64,000 bases of DNA, from positions 124,001-188,000 of the forward strand of contig JAKEKT010000069.1 in NCBI GenBank assembly GCA_021495925.1, written 5' to 3'. A program made the translations under genes and the position numbers. This DNA is from Diplodia intermedia (taxonomy: Eukaryota; Ascomycota; Dothideomycetes; Botryosphaeriales; Botryosphaeriaceae). The notes below the pieces were generated by a model. The model searched no databases and was not told where the DNA came from. It saw only the letters and a program-made list of their open reading frames with translations. Below are positions 54,975 through 64,000 of this stretch, in pieces (positions within the stretch are counted from its first letter, which is position 1; every line of letters starts with the position of its first letter).

Positions 54975-56805
54975 ATGAAGCACCCCAACATCGAGCTCTT
55001 GCGCGCCAAGCTCATGCTCATGAGCCCGGACGACTGCCCGCCGGCCGCCATCGCCGCCACTCGCAACCACTTCCCTGACGCGCTCAAGATGGTGTGGACC
55101 GCTCCTCCTCGCGTTGCGCCCGGTGCTGGCCCGGAGGACTCCGAATCTTCCACCAAGAAGCCCGCCGCTGTTGGAGCTCATCGACGCGCTCGTTCCAATG
55201 CCATCGTAGACCTTGCGGCTCCCGCTCTGGGTGTTGGCGCGAAGAACCTTGGTTCTGCTAGCGAGACTCACCCTCGTGTTCGTTCTAACGCCACTACAAG
55301 CCTTCCAGCGCCCGCTCTGGACGTTGTTGACCTCACCGACCCTGAAACCGTTGATCTCTTTGATCCTGGCCTCGCTTCTAGGAACAATGTCGGTATCGGC
55401 TTCGGCAACAATCAGCACAGCCTCGCGCAGAATGACATGATTCTTGCCAACACCGGCCAAAATGACGCTACGCTACGCAACGCTACGGGCCCTGCTGAAA
55501 ATAAGACAATCCCCATGGGCTTCGTGCCTGGCAATGTATCCCGCAACTACGTTGGCCACCAGCACCGCAACAATTTGCCTCAGGGCAGCACCGAATCGCT
55601 CAACTGTGTCAACGCTGACGCTACCGAAGCTGACAAAGTCTATCATGAGGCACAAAGTGCCGCCTTCCAGAAATCAGAAGTCCCCTCTTATGTCAACGAC
55701 CCTATGAAGGGGGTAAATGCCACGACACTTTTGTCCTCAAAGTACGTCCAGTCATCCATCCGCACGACCTACCACTCGAATGCCGGTTCTGGTCGCGTTG
55801 AGCCTGCCGAAAAGAGTAATAAGCGTATCTGTAAGGGCATAGTTGATGCTAGCGGCGGACTTTCCACGAGGATTTCTGTCCCAAAGATGTCTGCGGTCGG
55901 TCCTATCCAGCTCTCCCCAAAACAGACGGAACACTCACTACAACTAGGACAACTTCGACAGTTCTGCCGACAAGGCCGCCAACAAGCGCAAACATGATCA
56001 CGCCATTCAAAAAGACGGCAAGAGCGGCCTGAGCGATGCTAAGTCTGGTAAGGTTGCACAAGAATCTGATGTAATTATCATCAGTGACGAAGACAACTAC
56101 CTTGATGTGGAGAAAACAGATACGGACGACAACACAAACGGCAGGCTGTCGACCTTCGAGCCTCGCTACGTCGTAGTCGACGCCGTGGGCTGGATTTTCC
56201 GCGAAGTGACAAGCCTGAAGGAGGCTGTTGGTGCCTGCGCTCAGGTAATGCCGCCCATCGATGCTGGCAACGGAGTCAAGCTATTCGGTAAGCGCTATTC
56301 TCGCCAATGCTACAGAGAAAAACACAACGCCGACTCTAACGTTTTCTCTACGTGAACAGTTAATGATATCGCTCACGCTCGTGTGCTCCAAAATCTTAGA
56401 ACCGAAGCCCATCGCTACGAAGGAAGGAAGCAGCTTACGGGGTCCTCGCGCAACAAGTTACTGATGCGTACTGAACGCAAGCGTACCAAGGCATGGCTCC
56501 TCACAGAGCGAGGCTGCACGATCGATCCTGAGGACAAGATGTGGGACTTCTCTCCACTGTGGTATCTCTTCAATGCGAAGGTTGCCGAGCTCAAAAGGGA
56601 TGAACAAGAAATGCGTCGTGCTGGTGGCGGCATCGGATTTGGCGGTGCCAATGGCGGTAGTGGTAGGCGTGATAGTGAAAGTGCTGCCGCTTTCTCTAGT
56701 GCTGAAGTTTCGGCTGCTGACGTTGGAGGTGGTGGTACGAAGAGGCACGAGGCGCGTTGCTCTGAGTCCGACACGGCATGGCTGCGTTTCGAAGATGACG
56801 AGTGA
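54975..56805 (+). CDS. uncharacterised protein with SUMO-interaction-like motifs
   Basis: Exons 54975-55895, 55948-56287 and 56360-56805 (introns 52 and 72 nt; phases 0 and 1); 568 residues. The first half is low-complexity. It holds an internal duplication (residues 71-87 and 101-117, both R-x-RSNA...L-x-APAL-x-V). Two hydrophobic-acidic clusters resemble SUMO-interaction motifs: VVDLTDPE at 117-124 and VIIISDED at 349-356. A basic NKRKH cluster near 320 could be a nuclear signal. The C-terminal part (about 370-500) looks folded (EPRYVVVDAVGWIFREV, RTKAWLLTERGCTID) and is followed by a Gly/Ser tail. I do not recognise a family. The first donor (GCG|GTCGGT) is weak; the second is good. Confidence 0.65.
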
Positions 56806-57670
56806 GGCAGCGGACAATTGGTCGCTAGACGTGACGGCGTCTACTTTGTTACAACATGTTTGCAATCGAAGGTTGGACTCGCTGCTGCGCTGTCAATGCA
56901 CACCATACTCAAAGGAAATAGTTGGGATTGGGGGGAGGCCCACTTCACATTATGGGTTACTGATGTGCAAGATTGGGTGCAGGTGGACTAGATTCTAATA
57001 GAAAGTCCTTGGGGCATGTCTAGGTACAAATATTGATTATTTGGTCCGCCGTTCCACCCGACAAGCGATGGTTGTGCGGGTTTCCAAAAGCGGCAACCGC
57101 GAAATGCCACAAGTGGAAGGTGCACGGTGCCTGACGAGCGGCACTGGAACGGTGAACCTAAGGGGCGAGTGCGGTGTTCCCGGATGCACGGAAAGCGGGC
57201 GGTCGACCGAGCTGACGTCTCGGGTGGAATTGGGGCGAGATGAGGTCAGAAGATGCCTGAGGCATGCAGTCTATTTTAATTAAGCTCCGGCTGGTGGTGG
57301 GGCTGTTGGGGCTGAAGACGGCGCGGAGATCGGCAGAAGCTTGGCTGGCTAGCCAGGGACCTTGATGCCACCTATCGACATCTGCAATCAGACACATGCT
57401 TTTAATGCGCCCTCCGCTCGTTTCTGACTCCAGGTCGAAACTGCTCCCCAACGCCATGACGACGCCTGCCCGCTAGGCCATCCCATCCCGCCTCACCCTC
57501 GCCCGATCCCTCGCCCGCACGCTCCTTACGCTCATTTCGACGCCCTCGCGCCGCCCTCGCCCGCCCCGCCGGATCCGACCATCCTTGCCCGCAACACCAC
57601 AGCCCTCACGCAACCCACACGTTTCCGATCGTCGCACATCCGCCACAGCCCCTCCGAATAGACACGCGAC
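56806..57670. other. intergenic, hut1 promoter
   Basis: 865 bp between tandem plus-strand genes. A C-rich leader precedes the hut1 start. Nothing else recognised. Confidence 0.6.
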
Positions 57671-59054
57671 ATGGCGCGTAACAAGTCTGCCTCCGCCGGT
57701 AATGGCGCAATCGCCCAACATGACGCAAAGAGTGCGAACGGGACCCTGGCAAACGGCAGCGCAAACCCGAGCCCGGCGCCTGCGCCGGCGCAGAAGCAAG
57801 CCGGCGTAACCGAGCTGGTCGTGTGCGTCGCCGGCATATACGCCTCGTTGTAAGGACCACCAGGGATGCACGCCATGTTACAGTTGCGCAGCTGCTGACG
57901 TCTGAGATGACCGCCAGCCTGTCGTGGGCCCTTCTGCAGGAGCGCATCACGACGACGCGCTACGGGCCCCCGGCGGCGCCCGAGACCTTCACGTACTCGA
58001 TCTTCCTGAACACGGTGCAGTCGGCCTTCGCGGCGCTGACGGGGTACGCGTACCTGCTGTCGTCCAAGCCCAAAAGCGGGCCCGTGCCCGCCATCTTCCC
58101 GTCGCGCCGCATCTTCTTCCCGCTGGCGCTGGTGGCGGTGACGTCGTCGCTGGCGTCGCCGTTCGGCTACGCCAGCCTGAAGTACATCGACTACGTGACG
58201 TTCATCCTGGCCAAGAGCTGCAAGCTGCTGCCCGTCATGTTCCTGCACCTGACCGTGTTCCGCAAGCGCTACCCGCTGTACAAGTACGCCGTGGTGGCGC
58301 TGGTGACGCTGGGCGTCGCCGTCTTCACGCTGCACCACCCGTCGACGGCGAAGAAGGCGGCGGGCAAGCGCTCCTCGGCCGTCGGCGACAACACGACGTG
58401 GGGATTGGTGCTGCTCGGCATCAACCTGCTGTTCGACGGCCTGACCAACTCGACCCAGGACCACATCTTCGCCGCCTTCAGGCCCTTCTCCGGCCCGCAG
58501 ATGATGTGCGCCCAGAACATCATGTCGACCGCCCTGACGGCCGCGTTCCTGCTGCTCTCGCCGCACGTCGCCCAGACGCCCGCCGGCGCCTTCGTCGGCT
58601 TGTCGGCCGCCGACGGCGGCGAGCTGCGGGAGGCGTTGGGCTTCGTGACGCGCTACCCGCAGGTGGGCTGGGACGTGCTCTCGTTCGCCGCTTGCGGCGC
58701 CGTGGGTCAGGTGTTCATCTGTAAGTTTTGGTTTTTTCTTGTACAAACCAATATGCCGTGGGGATTTAGTTTTTGGCTAACGAAGTGATTTTTTTTCTTC
58801 TTGCAGTCTACACCCTGTCGCACTTCTCGTCCCTCTTGCTGGTCACCGTCACCGTGACCCGCAAGATGCTGACGATGCTGCTGTCGGTCGTCTGGTTCGG
58901 CCACAGGATCCAGGGCATGCAGTGGCTGGGCGTCGGGTTGGTCTTCGGCGGCATCGGCGCCGAGGCCGCCATCAACAGGCGCGAGAAGAAGCAGAAGGAG
59001 AAGGCGAAGTTGGAGGCCGCTTCTGCGGCAAAGGAGGGTAAGAAAGAGTTGTAG
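57671..59054 (+). CDS. hut1: UDP-galactose/UDP-glucose transporter Hut1 (ER)
   Basis: Exons 57671-57849, 57918-58720 and 58807-59054 (introns 68 and 86 nt; phases 2 and 1); 409 residues. After a 45-residue hydrophilic Ala/Asn/Pro N-terminus, about ten hydrophobic segments follow in the SLC35B1/Hut1 pattern: YASFLSWALLQERITT, FGYASLKYIDYVTFILAKSC, and near the end SVVWFGHRIQGMQWLGVGLVF. The C-terminus is KKEL, which fits the KKXX di-lysine signal for ER retrieval and the known ER location of Hut1. The family carries UDP-galactose or UDP-glucose, and SLC35B1 also exchanges ATP/ADP; which applies here is not visible. It converges on the secreted repeat-protein gene, with 299 bp between stops. 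Confidence 0.93.
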
Positions 59055-59353
59055 TGGGTGGGGGGTTTGTATGAACAGGGAGGAGAAGGAAAAAGTGTGA
59101 AAAGGTAGGGTAGAAGAGTCGTGTGCATTATGGAGGCGTTTTCCTTCTCCGATGGTTGTCACTTTACTTGTACATACTATACATGTCTAGATCAAAACAG
59201 TTGACCGCGTCTAATTTCATGGTGTGCTATCAAGAACTAGCCGCCCCTTCCTCTCTCATCTACTCATTCTTTCCCCTCTAATCTGCTGCTCACTATTATT
59301 CAGGCACACAACCTCCGATCCGGCGCGGCGCCAACTATCAAACTCATATCCAC

Positions 59354-60679
59354 CTAGCCGTCGATGACCTTGAGGACATTCTCATGCCCCCACTTGATAA
59401 GAAGGTTGATCTTCCGAGGCAAGGCGGAGTCCTCCTTCTCCTTCGACGAGGAGGGGGTCCCCGTCGTATTCGACGGAGGAGGAGGAGGAGGAGGCGCAGG
59501 CGCAGGCGCCGCCTCCCGCTTCTCGTGCCACTCGGAATACTTGTCGACGTTCTCCTTCAACTCCTTGCGCTGCTCCACCAGCGCGCGCGCCTTCTCCGCG
59601 TCCCACCCGCCCGTGTCGTGCTTGCCGTACTTGAGCCGCTGCGCGTCCTCGCCGTCCTCGTCCCACGGGTCGTACTTGAAGCCCGTCGGGTCCTCGCGCG
59701 CCACCGCAACGTCCCTTTTTTCGTTTTTGTTCCGAGTCGCTGCTGCGATCGTCGTGTCTTCGATCTGGCTGTCCGTCACCGTGCTGCCCTCGCGCACGGA
59801 CGTCGCGTCGACGATGGAGTTGCTGACGGTGCTGGCGTCGCGCACGGTGCTGCGGTCGACGGTGCTGTTGGAGACGGTGCTGGTGGTGTCGATGTTGTTG
59901 TTGTTTCCGCCGCCGTTATTGTTGTTGTTGTTGCTGTCGTCGGGCGACGAGGATCCGCCGATGGTCGCGTCTGAGATGGTGCCGCCGGAGACGGTGGCGC
60001 CGTCTTGGACGGTGCTGTCGTCGATGGTGGCGTCGACGATGGTGGCGTCGCTGACGGTGCAGTTTACTAGCGTGCTGTTGATGATGGTCGAGTCGTTGAT
60101 TTGGCAGTTGGCGATGGTGGAGGAGGCGACGGTGCTGCCGGTTTGCTGTTTGTTGCCGTTGTTGTTGTTGTCGTTGTTGTTGTTGTCATCGGGAGAGTTG
60201 GAGTTGGGGCTGGGGCTGGGAGTGGGAATGGAGCTGGAGCTGGAGCTCGAGCTGGAGCTGGGAGGGTCGGGATTGGGGCTGGAGCTGGGTCTGGGTCTGC
60301 GATCGGGGCGTCCGGGCCTTCTGTACTTGGGATTGTTGTTGTTGCTGTTGTTGTTGCTGTTGTTGTTGTTGTTGTTGTCGTTGTTCTGGTTTCTGTTCTT
60401 GTTGTCGACGTTATTGCTGTTGGTGTTTGTGGCGACAGGGGCCTGGTCCTGGGTCTGGGTGGGGACCGGGTTCAGCGTCTGGGTGGTGTACATGCCGTCC
60501 TCTTGGGGAAGAGGGGGGACACCGGCTGCGAGACGCTTCGGTTTGGCCAGTACGCCTAGATCGTGAGACCAGCTGATTCCAGAAGGTTGCCATGGGCGAA
60601 GGGCCTGGGTCCAGATTGGAAACGAAGTCGCGAGGAGGGCCGATAGGCCCAAGAGGAGAACGAGACTGAGAAGCTTCAT
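59354..60679 (-). CDS. secreted pentapeptide-like repeat protein with Asn/Ser-rich linkers
   Basis: Single exon, 441 residues. A clear signal peptide (Leu/Ala-rich, residues 1-19) indicates secretion. Residues 84-180 are Asn-, Pro- and Ser-rich. Residues 182-240 and 267-311 are two blocks of five-residue units, small residue-Thr-[Ile/Val/Leu]-x-x: about 12 and 9 copies. Hydrophobic residues fall at 184, 189, 194, 199, 204, 209, 214, 219 and 224, exactly every fifth position. Such a ladder predicts a right-handed beta-solenoid. An Asn/Gly linker (243-263) separates the blocks. A charged helical stretch (about 358-390) and a poly-Pro region follow. Several N-x-S/T sequons lie on the solenoid, and dibasic KR sites occur at 321-322 and 387-388. 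No known family is recognised; a cell-wall or matrix role is only a guess. Confidence 0.82.
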   Translation of the reverse strand: MKLLSLVLLLGLSALLATSFPIWTQALRPWQPSGISWSHDLGVLAKPKRLAAGVPPLPQEDGMYTTQTLNPVPTQTQDQAPVATNTNSNNVDNKNRNQNNDNNNNNNSNNNSNNNNPKYRRPGRPDRRPRPSSSPNPDPPSSSSSSSSSSIPTPSPSPNSNSPDDNNNNDNNNNGNKQQTGSTVASSTIANCQINDSTIINSTLVNCTVSDATIVDATIDDSTVQDGATVSGGTISDATIGGSSSPDDSNNNNNNGGGNNNNIDTTSTVSNSTVDRSTVRDASTVSNSIVDATSVREGSTVTDSQIEDTTIAAATRNKNEKRDVAVAREDPTGFKYDPWDEDGEDAQRLKYGKHDTGGWDAEKARALVEQRKELKENVDKYSEWHEKREAAPAPAPPPPPPPSNTTGTPSSSKEKEDSALPRKINLLIKWGHENVLKVIDG

Positions 60680-63628
60680 CTTCGCTACCTACGTCTCGCA
60701 GCTTTCCTTCTTCGTGGGGGGAAGAAACTGTAGTGAAGACCAAGGAGGGCGTGGTGATTGCGATTGAGCTTTTTAAATTTTCCATTTTTACATGTCGGGC
60801 TAGATTGGCGATAGTGCCAAGGTGTTTTGTTGAGGTTCATGCTCTATTCTTCTAGGGATGGTGTAGTGCTAAGCCGTGGTTGTGGGGTAAACGCCCTCGC
60901 CCCGTGGCTCTGGGGTTTAGTGTTCCCTTGACTCTCCAGGGACTAGTACCGTGAAGAAGTCTCTGGTATTTGCGGCGGGTGGTCACAATTCGCGAATGAT
61001 TTTATGCCTGCTCTTTCACGCTGACGATATCGTGGATGCATATTCGAGTGTAGGTTTAACTTGCGGTGATATTAGGGAGCAGATGGTAGGGTTTTGGGTA
61101 TGTAATAATGCCCGGGCGGACATGATATCACACGTGCACTACCGTTCGAAAACACTGAAAGAGGATAGCTGTGTTGGGACTTTAGTAATAGTGAGCCAAG
61201 TACCGTTGTAGAGCACCAGAGAAAGGAACCGATCAACCTTCGCTTTGCCAATCTAAAGGTGGGTCAAGCGCTAGACACCCGCTCATCATGGCACTGGACT
61301 GGTTGAGCGCCTGAGCCATTTCTCTTCAACCATCCTTCCTCGTTCGTCAAGTCACACCAAGGGAAGGGAGCAGAATGAGATTGTTACGTCGTCCTCCTTT
61401 CCCCTCTTTTATGCTTTGCACGTACCATTTTCCATCAGATCTCCAGTCTGGAGCATACAGCCAGAGAAAGATAGTCGAGAAGAGAGGCGGATTGGTTGAA
61501 AAAGCACTTGAAAATGTAAGGGGTTCATCTTGCGTATCTTGCAATTTCTGGAAAAGGAAAATGACAAGCATCACGTTGCAAGGCGAAAGAAGAACAAACT
61601 CAAAAAGAAGCACAATCAAGTCAGCGACCAATGACAGGCCAGCGAGGCACTTTCCTCCGTCATTGCGAGGCTTCTGCTGGCTGATCAAGCACGACTATGA
61701 CGCTTGAAGGCGATGCACTGCAATCTACGCGCCGAAACTCTAGATCTTGGTGGTGCCGGGGCGAAAGCTCTCCTGGATCATGGTTCTGACGTGGCTCCCG
61801 TAGACGTACCAGAGAGATCCAAAAAGCCTCGCTTAGCTCGCATCCGTGCGACGTGGAGAAGCAGGAACGGTGTGGCGCTCGGCTCTTGCGCGAGCCTAGA
61901 GCAACGTCCCGCGACGTCGAGCCGTTTGACCGGCGTTCGTCGAACCCCAACGAGCCATTGGTGGGCGCGTGGATAAGGGGACGCGGGTGAAACCGACGGC
62001 GCTAGAGCCAAACGTGCGTAACGAGAGGGGTGAGGAGCATATGGGCGAGGGGAATGAGGGCTGAGAATGCTACTTCGAGCACCACTAGACGAGATGGCTA
62101 TTGGACTTCGTGTCCAAGAATAGGTAGAGAATAATGGAAGAAAAATAAATAGAAAAGCGATAATAATGGTGCTGAAGTGGGCTTTGTACAGCTGTCCGGC
62201 AAGCTCCAGAGAGGGCGTGACGCAGGCGGTGTTCGGGATCAGCCTCTTGGCCGTTTCGCTTTCATTTGCCGGGCTGGGTAGGGAATCTGCACATCAGAAG
62301 CCAGGGGATAGCCGTGGCCTGGGGAGGACATGACGAAGTGGCGGGCTGCACGAGTCGTCAAATCCGCCGGAATAAGTGCGTCGTTACATACGTGGTCCTT
62401 ATGAGCGGCCTGAGACGGGCGAAACCATCCGAAAAGGCTCCATATCCGCTGGTAGCAAGGGGCACGAGTCAGCGCCAGGCTCGCCCCGATCGGGACCGAG
62501 GGCGAGGAAGTAAAAAGAACAGCTTGTTTTCGGCATCTTAGGATAGCACGGAGCAATGGTGGAGACAATAAAGAGCGTGGCGGCGATGACGGCGGCGGGC
62601 GGGAACGGGCGTTGATCGTCAGACAATGACGCCGCGATGTGCGGACCAAGTCTCCGCCAGACCCCTACTTTCCGGTGCGTACCTGCGTGGCGGGTACTGG
62701 CGCGCGGGTGCTCTTACTGGACGTAGAAGGTGGATGGGTGGAGGCTGACGGGGGGTGCTAGGGCGGGAGACCACCACAGTGGGGTTGTGGCTGAGTTTGA
62801 CGACGGTGACAGCCGGAGGCACGGACAACGCTAAGGGAGGCTGTGTGGGCTGGTGAGCAGGGAGTCGCTTCTCGAACAGAGGAGTTGGAAAGAGCTCCGT
62901 TGGTGGCGTTAGCACTGTCTCAGCCCGGCCATGATATAGCCATGGGCCCGCCTTAAGAGAACCCCATCAATGCGGCGTCGGGTGGAGCGGTCCCGAATGG
63001 AGGGAAGCTTTCTGGTTTCCAGGCACCGCGAGTCGCCATTGGGTCGGTCCTGCCGGTGTTGCGGATGCTTCTCAGCAGCTACTCGGTCCAATAGACGGAA
63101 CATGACAAAAACATGGCTGATATTCCCTTTTTGGCGCCTCTCCTCCTGCGCGCGCGCTCAACAAAGCTCTCAAGGGCCGAAAACACGCCGGAGCCATGCA
63201 ATCCTCTACCTAGCTACTACCTACTGTCGTAACTTCGTGATGAGGAAGTCCAAATAAACATGATACCCTCGGAAAATGACTTCGGTAGCGACAGTCGGGA
63301 AAGAACGGCAGACAGAAAACAAACTTGTAATGAGATTCAGAAACAATCCAATGCCGAAATCCAGACAGATGCATGTCCCGCCAAGCGCCAAACTGAGAAA
63401 AAGGGATATATGTAAAAAACCGCCAGGCCACCCATCTATCGCGACATCGAAGGGGTATCGCAGAAGAATGGAACAGGACAAGGAGGGGAACCGAAGTGAA
63501 AGAGCCACCCACACTAGAACTAAGTCATCCTACACGACATCAACACGACACCTTGCAACTCGTCGAATCCGTGACCGATCATCATCCACAAAGCTGGTCT
63601 GCTGCACACGAAGACATCTACATCATGG
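60680..63628. other. 2.9-kb intergenic region
   Basis: Upstream of the secreted repeat-protein gene and downstream of the right-edge gene. Mixed base composition with short random frames on both strands. No gene, RNA or repeat family recognised. Confidence 0.6.
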
Positions 63629-64000
63629 TCAGATCATGCCAGCCCAGTTGCCCGCCCCAAAGCCTTTTATCGACGTGCCAACAACACTGTCGTGCTGCTG
63701 GTGCTGCGGCCCCGGCACATGGACGAGGTGGTTCATGTACGGTTGCTGGTGCATTGGCTGTTGTTGTGACAACACGGGCCCACGCCCACCACGAGGGGAA
63801 GGCGTTGTTTCGCTGGTCGGTGTCGACACGCCGTACGCAGTCGAGTCGCCAACAGACTGCTCCTGCTTGATCGACGGAGTGCCGTGCTGGGGGCGGCTGC
63901 TGCTGTTAGGGCGCGATGAAGACGACAACGAGACGGCTGTCGAAGGCCGAGTGTTGGTGGTGTTGCGAGACGCCTGCTGCGAGGACGTCTCACGGCGACG
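63629..64000 (-). CDS. C-terminal end of an unidentified low-complexity protein, cut by window edge
   Basis: An open frame enters from the right edge and ends at 63629, giving 123 residues. The translation is Ser/Thr/Asn/Gln/His/Pro-rich with the stretches GTPSIKQEQSVGD and QQQPMHQQPYMNHLVH, and ends GFGAGNWAGMI. The composition suggests the disordered tail of a transcriptional regulator, but no domain lies inside the window. The upstream exon structure is unknown, so part of it near the edge could be intron. Confidence 0.55.
   Translation of the reverse strand, partial: RRRETSSQQASRNTTNTRPSTAVSLSSSSRPNSSSRPQHGTPSIKQEQSVGDSTAYGVSTPTSETTPSPRGGRGPVLSQQQPMHQQPYMNHLVHVPGPQHQQHDSVVGTSIKGFGAGNWAGMI

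Noticed and set aside
57532..58746. 404-codon antisense frame over hut1
   Set aside because: Arg/Gly/Gln-rich translation typical of GC-rich antisense; the plus strand encodes a clear Hut1 with good introns.
59364..60566. 400-codon open frame antisense to the secreted repeat protein
   Set aside because: Its Leu/Val/Ser-rich translation is the mirror of the regular repeats and Asn runs of the sense gene; no domain, and the sense strand has a signal peptide and a sensible layout.

Overview
The window is fungal nuclear DNA from a filamentous ascomycete (Pezizomycotina; Dothideomycetes would fit, but the sequence alone does not prove it). Evidence: gene-dense GC-rich DNA, many small introns of about 47-90 nt with CTAAC/CTGAC-type branch sites, two Zn(II)2Cys6 transcription factors, and typical fungal housekeeping genes. 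I reconstructed 22 protein genes by joining reading frames at GT-AG (twice GC-AG) splice sites and checking codon phase at every junction. No rRNA, CRISPR array, intact transposon or convincing tRNA was seen.

Layout. 1-10 kb: a left-truncated Zn2Cys6 regulator (-), a bicupin quercetinase-like dioxygenase (-), an Asn-rich orphan (-) and a second Zn2Cys6 regulator (-). 10.5-17.3 kb, all (+): a CaiB/BaiF-like protein, the ER-tether subunit Sec39 and a small SnoaL/NTF2-like protein. 18.4-23.5 kb: a divergent pair, sterol O-acyltransferase (-) and AP-1 gamma-adaptin (+). 25.7-30.6 kb: Mediator subunit Med15 (-). 32.1-35.1 kb: a divergent pair encoding the two halves of the Tm-1-like fusion, a TIM-barrel protein (-) and a UPF0261 protein (+). 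37.4-47.2 kb: a membrane/coiled-coil orphan (-), a Dal5-type MFS transporter (+) and a TPR/J-domain co-chaperone (-). 49.3-59.1 kb, all (+): Yippee protein, zinc alcohol dehydrogenase, triple-KH RNA-binding protein, an orphan with two SUMO-interaction-like motifs, and the ER nucleotide-sugar transporter Hut1. 59.4-60.7 kb (-): a secreted low-complexity protein containing about 21 regular five-residue repeats. At the right edge lies the C-terminal end of another (-) gene.

Most genes are unrelated housekeeping functions and do not form a secondary-metabolite cluster. The associations that could be functional are the divergent Tm-1-half pair, and a loose secretory-pathway group (Sec39, AP-1 gamma, Hut1, sterol acyltransferase), which is probably coincidental. 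The least ordinary items are the secreted pentapeptide-like solenoid protein, the split Tm-1 pair, a CaiB-family protein lacking the expected catalytic Asp, two GC-AG introns, two stop-free introns of length 3n, and a possible alternative Gly-rich tail on the J-protein.
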